Notes under the pieces: generated by a model
The model's input: only the letters and a program-made list of their open reading frames with translations
Database searches by the model: none
What the model was told of the DNA's origin: nothing
Shown here: positions 55,524-64,000 of the stretch, piece after piece
Layout of the letters: each line of letters opens with the position of its first letter
Numbering within the stretch: the stretch's first letter is position 1
Source: Neelides folsomi
Taxonomy: Eukaryota > Arthropoda > Collembola > Neelipleona > Neelidae
Length of the DNA stretch: 64,000 nucleotides
Assembly: GCA_034687125.1 (NCBI GenBank)
Contig: JAQGBZ010000161.1
Coordinates: 62,001-126,000, forward strand
Reading direction: 5' to 3'
Program-made: the position numbers and the translations under genes

Positions 55524-57309
55524 GGAACAAACGCCTGGAAGTGCCATGTAACCTCGGCGTGGTTCCTCTTGTATGTTTCCCTACAGGAGTTTCCGCCGAC
55601 AACTTTCCCTCCCCTAATGATGAAATATTTGATGTCATATTCGGGAAGTGTGTGTATTCCTACAGTAGTTATGTATGTGTATACTTAACTAATACTCTCA
55701 TATACATTTCACAAGGAGAAAAAGTTTTGGGAAAAGGAGAAGTCCAATTATTTTAACGCTTCCCCTTCTTCAGTTAAATTGATTTTTGCTTCCTCACTTC
55801 CCTGAGCTTTTCTTGCACCAAAGATATTATATGTATGTTGACTGAAGGTATGTGTGTTTATGGGTGAAATTTATATAAGGATATAAATATGAGTTGATTA
55901 TTGTTAAGTACACCGATGTGTTTGCTGAGAAGGGGAATTGACGAATCTACTCAACTGAATTTCCTTACAATTTTTTATCCTTCTCTTACAAATTGCGTGC
56001 ATTTTTAATGGTCTCCTTATGAAACCTTTGCTTTTATTCTTTGAATAAAAAAATATATGTAATTCACACTATCCACCTCTGACTTTTCCATGTTCCGATT
56101 TCGGTTTCATGTCATTCCAATTACAGGTTGCGGACTTTTGAGTGAGATGGATAATTTGTTCTTTAGTTATTCTTTTCACGAAAACCATTAAAAGAAAGAT
56201 TCTTTTGAGATGAAAACAAATTGTGAAAGACAAGATGGAAACTTATTTTTTACATTATTGTTGGCCAACTTTCTTTTTTATTATTTTTTCAATTTTAGCC
56301 TTTCGTGTGTTCAGTGTTATTTTCTAAACAATATTCACAGCGTGGCTCAAATTGGAGTTACATAGTAAAAATAGTAACTCTTATTGTATGAATATTTTCT
56401 TGTCGATAAAAGTATGTATTTTGGGAAAAACAATTGAATTCAAATGATGTTCTCAATGTTCATTTCTGGAGAATAAAAGGAAAGTGAAAGTTGTTCTTGG
56501 ATGTAAAATTAGTTTTTCTCTTGTTGGGCTTCCTTGTGATGAAGCAATTTCTTCGCCATTTCTTTTCTGGTAAAGAAGTCGGGGACGAAAACGAGGAAGT
56601 TTTTGTCGTAAGTGGAATTTGAATTGCCTCCCTGTTGACTCCCGCCGCCTGTTGCTTCCCCCCACTTTTATCTTCGCTGACCTCAACGAGGAAGAGAAGC
56701 GGAAAAGGAGAGGAAAAAAAGATTCTCTCGCCAACATCCCCAACTTTATAAAAGAAAATCAATATTGACTCCTACACCCTTTTAACTTCCCATTTTAAAA
56801 AAATCACACCAGATTCATTTAACATGTTTTAGTACTCAAAGAACTCCAATAGTTAAATTCTTTTTTGTAATATTGTTCAGATAATTTTACTAATATATGG
56901 AGCCTTTAGGGGAGAAGACGGATATCTCGTAAAATTATTTAATTTCAGCGTAACTAATGAAATAATAACAACTTCTTATTGAAAATATTCTTACATTAAA
57001 GATAATCACAATAGCATAACAAATCAAGGGGAAGATTGAAAAAATGTATGAAATATATATTAAATATTGCTAATTCCTTTGTTTATCATTTGTTGAGAAA
57101 AGTTGAGTGTTGATTATTTTTCTCTGTCTTTTCTTGTTTTACGAAAGATAATTAATTACAACTTTATCCTTAATTAAAACAAGTTAACTATATTTAAATA
57201 TTAAGATCATTTAAGCTATTTATACTAGATTTAGAGTAATAAAGTAGTTAAAATAGAACTATCACTAAAACAAATTCAGAACAAGAATAATTTAAAAAAA
57301 GGAAGAATG

Positions 57310-57614
57310 TTCTCGGTGTTAACTTCAAGGCATACTTGAAGCGGCAATGGGGCGAGAATTAGAAAAATGAAATAGATAATTGTTTCAAAATGCCCATTCA
57401 TTTTTTGCTTATAACGTGTTATTTATAAGCGGGAATTCGAAATTTTCTAATTTTGATATTTAAAAATATTTAATTTTTTAAAATTCCAAATTACCGCTTG
57501 TAAATTACACGTTATAGACTACAAATTAGATGGGCATTGTGAAACAATTTTCTATTATATTCTATTTCTCGCCCTATTGCCGCTTCAAGTATGCCTTGAA
57601 GTTAACAAGGAGAA
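57310..57614. mobile_element. MITE-like foldback element
   Basis: About 305 bp made almost wholly of two long inverted arms of roughly 125-130 bp around a short AT-rich centre. The outer ends read GTTAACTTCAAGGCATACTT on the plus strand and the same on the minus strand from 57606. The arms differ by scattered mismatches and small indels. The match extends outwards in part to TTCTC. There is no open frame, so this is a non-autonomous DNA element. No clear target-site duplication could be read. The arm divergence suggests it is not very recent. Confidence 0.85.
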
Positions 57615-58381
57615 TAAGTTAAAAGTTAAAATGAATGTTTCGCACTAATACATATTTTTTGCCATCTCATGTTTTGGAAAGCCAATGAAAATTTTTCTTT
57701 GTAGTCAAATTACTTACATACGTATACAATAGTATATTGTACTCTGCATCTTTTTCATTCTTTATTGTTAGCTGCACGAATTCATGTTTTCCATTAAAGA
57801 GAAACATTAGAAAATGTTTTATATATAATAATTTAATACTGACATTGAGTATATAAATACTTATGTAAATGTAGACATCCCTATTAGTATGATAAATGAT
57901 ACATATCTATATAACCTATAATAGGTATTACCTACTTTGTCTAACATGTAAAGTTCAAGAAGGACATTTTAAGCTTACAGTTTACACGTTTACACGCAGA
58001 TTTTTATTTTACTATTATATGTAAGTGTATAAATATAATGCTTTTAGGTATTTATGTAAGTTTTTAGGTAGTCTTGTATGAAAATATGAACAAATTATTG
58101 GTTTAAAAATAATATGGTGGAATATTGCATTGGGCATGAATGGGCACATACAGGTAGATACAAGTACATACCTACACTTGCACACTTCATGTTCACCTTC
58201 GAACTTCTCATCATTCGCCATAAAAGGAAGAATCGTAAAACTTTCATTTTAGCTTTCATCTTGTCTAGTATCAGTCAGTGCATTATTGGACTCCAATCTA
58301 CCTGTAAGTAGTACGTAGTTAATTCCATTCAAACTCCTCTTGAAAGATTTTTCGAAAGGAAAGTTTATTTAAGCATTCAAA
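57615..58381. other. upstream region of the dienelactone-hydrolase-like gene
   Basis: AT-rich intergenic DNA. Overlapping initiator-like TCAGTCAGT at 58271-58279 lies about 105 bp before the ATG and is a weak promoter candidate. No TATA box was found at the right distance. Confidence 0.45.
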
Positions 58382-59552
58382 ATGTTGAAAAAATCTATTT
58401 TAGTTTTATTTTTGGTCAAAATGGTTTTGAATGTTTCTTGTGAGAAATCCAGTGAAGGGTTCAATTTGAAGGATGCTCCTGAAGCATGTCAAAATTTGAA
58501 GCCAATTGAATCAAATTACATTCCAGAGGGAGAAACGATTCAAATTGAAGATTTTGATGTGTATGAAACAAAGAATAAAACTTCAAAGAGGATGTTGATT
58601 GCTGTTTACGACATATTCGGATTTCATCCAAATACACAGCAAGTGGCGGACAAACTTTCTTTGGGGGGGTTTCGAATTGCTATGCCGGATTTTTTTCGGG
58701 GTTCGCCGTGGAACATCAGCAACTTCCCCCCACCTGAGTATTTCATATTATTTAATATCCACTTTCTAATTGAATTTTAAATTATAATTATCATTTAATT
58801 TTAATATGATTTTTTTGATAGTCGCTCGGAATTAACCAACTTTTTAACCAAGAATGGAACTTGGCAAGTGTTGAAAAATGATGTTGTGAATACAATTAAA
58901 CATTATCGAAACGAAGGTGTGGAACAATTTGGAATTTTTGGCTTTTGCTGGGGAGGAAAAATTGCACTTGATGCTGCTTCTGAATTTGAAGATATTCAAG
59001 TCGCTGGGCTCGTTCATCCCTCATTTGTCAAAACTGAGAATGCTGATCAAGTTAAAGCTCCGATGTTTCTTTGTCCAAGCAAAAACGAACCTGATATGGT
59101 CAGTTCTATTGGCGAAAACCTTTATTCTTCTCTCTTACATTTATCCCATTTATTTTTTATAAATGATCTTGTTATTAATTGTTTATTAATAATCCGATCC
59201 AATGTTAATTTAATTAGAGATCAGATAAGGGGAATAACATTACTAACTCTTTTTTTCAATTACTACTAAATTTTAGTACGAGTATGCACATTATAATATA
59301 ATATAATATTTATTATTTTTTATGTAGATTTAAATACTTATCCAATGCTACGAATTATTTCAGATTCCATTCTTCAAAATTCTTCAGAATAAATTCGGAG
59401 AGAATGCAGGTCACAGGAGATTTGATGACATGATCCATGGATTTGCAGGGGCGAGAGGGGATTTTGAAAATGAATTGAACAGAAAAAGAGTGAACGAAGT
59501 TATTTTTCTTCTAACTGCTTTCTTTGATAAACAGTTTATAAGACTTGCTTAA
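58382..59552 (+). CDS. dienelactone-hydrolase-family protein with signal peptide
   Basis: Three exons, 58382-58737, 58822-59098 and 59364-59552 (TAA), join in phase to 273 residues. The fold is alpha/beta hydrolase of the dienelactone hydrolase / carboxymethylenebutenolidase type. Its landmarks are VYDIFGFHPNTQQVADKL, GFRIAMPDFFRGSPW, the nucleophile elbow GFCWGGK, APMFLCPSKNEPDM and DDMIHGFAGARGDF. The catalytic triad would be Cys161, Asp210 and His236, with spacing like bacterial DLH. Human CMBL is about 245 aa and cytosolic. This protein starts with a hydrophobic leader (MLKKSILVLFLVKMVLNVSC), so it is probably secreted or in the ER. NxT sequons (N-K-T, N-G-T) agree with this. The substrate is unknown; an ester or lactone is expected. 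AATAAA at 59583-59588, 31 nt past the stop, is a plausible poly(A) signal. Confidence 0.92.
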
Positions 59553-61254
59553 CTTCAAACTCAAATTTTTGGCAAAGGCTACAATAAAAACATGCATACA
59601 CGAGAATTTAGATTTTACGCTAACATTCGTATTATTTCAATGTTCATAAATTCATTCTCGGCTTCGGTAGTGCTACAATCAAAGGGTTTCTTAAATATAC
59701 AGATACTACATACTCTAAGTATACTCATGAAACATATAAATCAACTTGTCAGATTACATTTGGAAACCAAAATTAATAGGCAATATATTTTTGACGTAAC
59801 AGGTACATACATAGGTAGACTATCCATAAAGGTTTTCAAATGGCTTCACTGCATGTAAAATTTATTAAAAATACTGTAAAGGATGATTATTAGATAATTA
59901 TATTAATGGATCATACAAACGTATGTCGTTGATTAAGATTTTCACTTGTCCTTCATGGATAAAATTTCAGTTTATTTATGTAAATTGAGATGAATTCATA
60001 TAGCAAATCCTTGAGAGTTGTGAGAGAAGGATATAAGATATTTACGATATTTATAAAATTTATATGAATGATCGTCAAAGAGTAAAATAGGATGAGACTT
60101 TTTTGTTATTGTTTATATTCTTTCTTGTCACATTGTCCAAAAGGTTTATCCTCATATTTTTATAGTATTAAATATTCAGGTGTTTATCTCACATAATATA
60201 TGTAATATTTATGTATTAGTACAGGTACAGTACGTGTAGGTAGTAAATTGTAATACCTGTTTTAACTTTTTAGTATAACACGTTATACATTAAACTCTGG
60301 CACATAAATTGGTTTAACCATCTTGTTAAGTATGAATTAAGATACACTAACTATCAAAGAACGTGTATATTTATTGTATTTATACACAAAACAAATTCTC
60401 TCCAAGAGTTTGGTTTAGGTTGAGTTTCAAGAGTTAAAAAGTCTAATAGTAAATGTAAGCAAACTGTTTCACATATTGGTATATGGAAAATGATTCAACC
60501 TTCCCCGAGTGCTTTAAATATACACACACAGCGAAACATCAAACATCATGCAGAGTCTTTGGGAGAGATTTCGCTAAGCAGGGAGTAAAACGTGGATCTT
60601 CTCCAACATACATTACATCCAAGTACTAGTGTATTAGCATATACAGGTGTAATTGTTAATGTGAGAGTCATTTTCAATATAGAATTAGATGAGTTGAAGG
60701 CCAGGAAATTTTGATTTTGTCTTCCATTTCCCATTCAATCAGTCGTGGAGTGTTGGGTGTTGTGAAGTGTTGATAACTTTGATATGGCGATATGGCATAA
60801 GTTTTTCCCTATCCTTTCTTCATAATTTCTTCTGCCTCATAAACCTCAATTTTAAATTAATAATTGTATGTTACTTTCCTGTTTATAAACATAGGTATTT
60901 AACATATTTCACGAAATTGCCAATGAAATGAAATGAGTTTTCCAATATTTTTATTTATGTACCTGTATGTAAAATATAATATTATTCGTTGTTTAAAAAT
61001 TATGTAGGAAAGTTTGACGATATTGGTTTATATTACGAATGAGATAATGACTTTAATTGACAAAGGTGTATTAATTACTTAATGTTCTCACTTTTCACCT
61101 TCAAATTTATATACATACAAAAGAGTACATACATACGTGTGTTTGTTATTAAACGTTTGAGTACAAAGTACAATTTACCATTTATAGTGAATAGTAGAAT
61201 AGAATAGGTATATGAATTTTCACGACCCTTTCATTGGACTCTTTTACACTTCAA
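59553..61254. other. intergenic region, hydrolase / Methuselah-like receptor
   Basis: Mostly AT-rich. A slightly GC-richer patch at 60480-60740 includes a TATA-like TTTAAATATA near 60515 and could be a distant promoter with a 5' UTR intron for the receptor gene. No coding region was recognised. Confidence 0.5.
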
Positions 61255-64000
61255 ATGAAGCTTTTGATTTTTATCATCTCTTTTCTTTTAATTTTCTTAT
61301 TGGGGATTGTTTTAGGAGAAACATTTTATAACGTGAGTGTAATCAAAGATTTAGTGCGACTTACTTCATGCAATACGAGTCTTTACAATGAAGCCATTTT
61401 GGAAGAACAAAGTAACGTCAAAATTGAAAATGAAAATATTGTCACAATTCCAAAACATCTTTTAACTAAACCTTATTCAAATTATTCTCATGATTTATTA
61501 TTCAGGTAATGAACAAATTTTAGCTTTTAACAAATAAACACAAATATCTGATTTATCTTTAATGTAGATATTTTAGTTAGTATACCTATCTAATAATGGC
61601 CTTTTGACGTATTAATAGTTTATACCTAAATCACAATTACATTTACTGTATACCAGATATTATAAGATAAAAAATTGGCAAAATTTATATAATTTTAGAG
61701 TTAAAAAATCTCGAGTTTCTCCTCAGTGTTCCAATGGAAGCTTTTCTATTGAAATTCCTTTAAGCCCAGATGAAATTAATTTAGACATTGAAGCAAGGTT
61801 TACTCCAAATGGATACTTGAAACACTTGTTTGACTATTACTCTCCGGATGAGTTCTGCGTTGAAAGGTGAGGAGACATTAATTTAATAATTTAATAGACT
61901 TTTATGTAGATTATATTATATGATTATATCATATGTTTATGCAGATTATTTCATAATAAATAGTTATGTTTGAATAAAGGATGAACAAGTCGAGTCTAAA
62001 AATACGGATTTGTAATCCCGATTGCGAATTCCTCACGTGCATAACTCGATGTTGTGAAATGGGCGAAGTTTGGGATTTGACCGACTTTATAGAAAAAGAC
62101 GGTCTAATGAAGTGTCGACTATCAGGACAAAATCTCTGGCATCCCACCGTTTATAATGCACATGGAGAACAAGTTGATAGAAAATATCACGTTTACTCAT
62201 CTCATCCAAGAGAATGGTGCAAAGAGGAAGATGAGCCTATAATTAACTTTTTAAAATCATTTTCCGGAAATCAAAAGAAAATGTAAATGATATTGTTAAC
62301 ATATAAAAACAAGTACCTATTTTACTTTTAATTTCTAAACGTATTGAATATGTTTAATTTTTATATTCTGAAATTATGATTATAAGAATTCGATTATTGG
62401 AAAATGGAGATATTGAGCAGAAAATTGATCGAAGGAAATGGGAACGATTATCCAAGGATAAATATTGCATGGACGGAGCAATGAATTTTCCAGGAGAAAA
62501 CTCTCAAAGTTTCACTGGTTTATCTGAAGATACTCTTTTTATTGATTGCAACCCATTCAAAATCATAATTCCTGAAGAGGTAACAATATGTTATTAACGT
62601 TCAATATTGGCAAAGGTAATCAAGTCTAGCTACAATAAGTTTCTGGCTCAATATTTTAAAAAATACATTATTTGTTCAGATTTGGTGAATGAAAGTGATT
62701 TCGGAATTAATATTAATCAAAAGCTCTTCAAAACTCTTGTAAACAGTCGCAAAGTTGTTGAATTTTAAAAATTCTACCTCTTATATCTCAGAATATATCG
62801 CTTCTATTCATATAAGTATATATATACATTTAAAGGGAAATCAAAATTTATATCCCATTTCCGAGTTAATTTTTAGATTAAAGTCCTTGTTTAGTAAATA
62901 TTTACGATAATTAAGAATTTGGGCCAAATTTTATGTCTTCAATTATTGTCTGCTTCAATTTACGTGTCCAAGGACCCATAGTTGTATTTTGTGTATTATT
63001 AAATAATGAAAATATTAAATAAATGCTCTGATATGGGCTTTAGCTAATTTCTATACATTTGGTTACTAAACCAATCCCTGCCCCGTTTGGGCATTTTGTA
63101 ATATTTTTAATAATTCAACTATGGAATCAACACAAACAATTGAAAGACCAATAAAAAATGGTTTTCCCAGTATTGAGGCTTAAATATAAAAATCATATTC
63201 ATGTATTTATATTAAATGATTATGAATGAATCTTATTTATTCAATCTTTTTGTATTGATTTTAATTTACAAAGCAATTCAATTCCGTGTGGTGATTCATC
63301 AATATATTTACCTATTATGTACTCACAAGAAAGATTAAACAAGAGACTTTTTTGCTTATTTGTAGAGACCTGTGAGCACATTGTTTGGAATTGCAATGAT
63401 CATCGCCTCTTTGCTTCTGTTCTTCACAGTTCTTGTCACATTTGCTACCAAAGAAAATGTTCGCGGATGGACGTTACTTGCCTACTTTACATCACTTTTA
63501 ATTATGTACATTCTCTTTGCCATTCTTCACTTAACATCCCTCAAATTAGATGGGAGGGTTGGAACTGAAAAAACAACTCAAAACATTTTTTGCGAAATTA
63601 TTGGTAATTAATCACTTAATACCTGACATAAATATTTTACTACCTATAAACATAGAAAACAGCTAATAATCTGAATTGACTTGTAATCCTTTATTTATTT
63701 TTGAGTGGAATTTATAAATTATTTTTTATGATAATTTGGAATTTATACTGGGTTTAATAGGAGTCTGTGCACACTTTTTTTATATATCTACATTTTCCTG
63801 GTTGACCGTCGTCAACTTTGATGTATGGTGGACTTTCAGGTTAGTAACAATGATCGCTAATTAGTATCACCTTTATGATCTTCATCATAAGTTACATTGA
63901 ATGGAGGGATTAATTTGATTCAAAAGAGCCCTGAAGCCAACATCAAAGTCGAAAGGACGGAAGAGGTTTTGCCTCTATTCAATATTCAGCTTTGGAATTC
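61255..64000 (+). CDS. Methuselah-like G-protein-coupled receptor (3' partial)
   Basis: Exons 61255-61505, 61699-61866, 61980-62282, 62387-62579, 63366-63603, 63761-63839 and 63927 to the window end join in phase; about 435 residues are visible. The start is the ATG before a strong signal peptide (LLIFIISFLLIFLLGIVLGE). A Cys-rich ectodomain of about 280 residues follows (CSNGSFSIEIPLSPDEINLD, CNPDCEFLTCITRCCEMGEV, DKYCMDGAMNF). TM1 (TLFGIAMIIASLLLFFTVLV), TM2 (TLLAYFTSLLIMYILFAILH) and TM3 come next. TM3 ends in FSWLTVVNFDVWWTFR, which is typical of secretin-like Methuselah receptors. The last exon begins RALKPTSKSKGRKRF, the expected second intracellular loop. Methuselah-type receptors are arthropod family B GPCRs linked to stress and lifespan in flies; the ligand is not predictable here. 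TM4-7 lie outside the window. The acceptor at 62386 (ATAAG) has a weak pyrimidine tract. Confidence 0.9.
62580..63365 (+). other. intron between ectodomain and 7TM exons of the receptor
   Basis: GTAACA donor after PEE, TTTGTAG acceptor before RPVSTLFG. It is AT-rich and no exon was found inside. Confidence 0.7.

Larger units (their letters stand above)
41391..57309. other. gene desert with GC-richer islands
   Basis: I see no gene in these 16 kb. Open frames of 60-140 codons on both strands lack family similarity and codon structure. The composition alternates: AT-rich spacers (41400-42500, 44680-45700, 47210-47470, 54700-55150, 56800-57300) separate islands richer in GC and in purine/pyrimidine tracts (42850-44640, 45750-47150, 47500-49950, 50020-51250, 51550-52560, 52750-54640, 55370-56760). 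The uniformly AT-rich intergenic DNA at 10.5-15.5 kb does not look like this. Conserved regulatory elements, unannotated ncRNA or introns of a larger gene are all possible. Confidence 0.5.

Noticed and set aside
56453-56762. overlapping minus-strand open frames of about 100 codons
   Set aside because: Two different frames of the same purine-rich island, with no recognisable protein.

Overview
The window looks like nuclear DNA of an ecdysozoan animal, most probably an arthropod. It is AT-rich and its genes are split by mostly short GT-AG introns (about 55 to 900 bp). The gene set includes an arthropod-style G-protein gamma-1, a Methuselah-like receptor, tankyrase and an RFX1-3-type factor. I cannot place the species. 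I saw no rRNA, tRNA, CRISPR, retrovirus-like element or bacterial-type operon.

Layout. (1) 3527-10524 (+): the 3' five coding exons of a large acidic, Ser/Pro-rich protein that I do not recognise; it ends in a CaaX-like CSVQ. (2) 17119-17444 (+): G-protein gamma-1, with a likely promoter and 5' UTR exon near 15988-16066. (3) 18035-20115 (-): TRAPPC13, tail-to-tail with gamma-1. (4) 20455-25846 (+): an RFX transcription factor, head-to-head with TRAPPC13 across about 340 bp. (5) 26832-31097 (+): a secreted, Cys-rich, probably GPI-anchored protein with a duplicated 240-nt exon. (6) 35481-41390 (+): complete tankyrase. (7) 41391-58381: a gene desert of about 17 kb with GC-richer islands and one foldback MITE at its right end. 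(8) 58382-59552 (+): a dienelactone-hydrolase-like enzyme with a signal peptide. (9) 61255 to the window end (+): a Methuselah-like GPCR cut off inside the 7TM region.

All exon joins were made by hand. For each spliced gene I checked that GT/AG sites and codon phase agree through every exon, and that the exon sum gives one open frame (TRAPPC13 431 aa, RFX 1064 aa, Cys-rich protein 610 aa, tankyrase 1209 aa, hydrolase 273 aa). UTRs, promoters and poly(A) sites are inferred from motifs only. The genes do not form one pathway. They are mostly housekeeping and signalling genes (vesicle tethering, ciliary-type transcription, Wnt/telomere PARylation, G-protein signalling) beside faster-evolving secreted or receptor genes.

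The best leads are the in-phase, equal-length duplicated exon pair in the Cys-rich surface protein (about 53% identical by hand count), the prenylation-type tail on the unrecognised acidic protein, an Asp in the RFX wing where a Tyr is usual, and the structured 17-kb desert.
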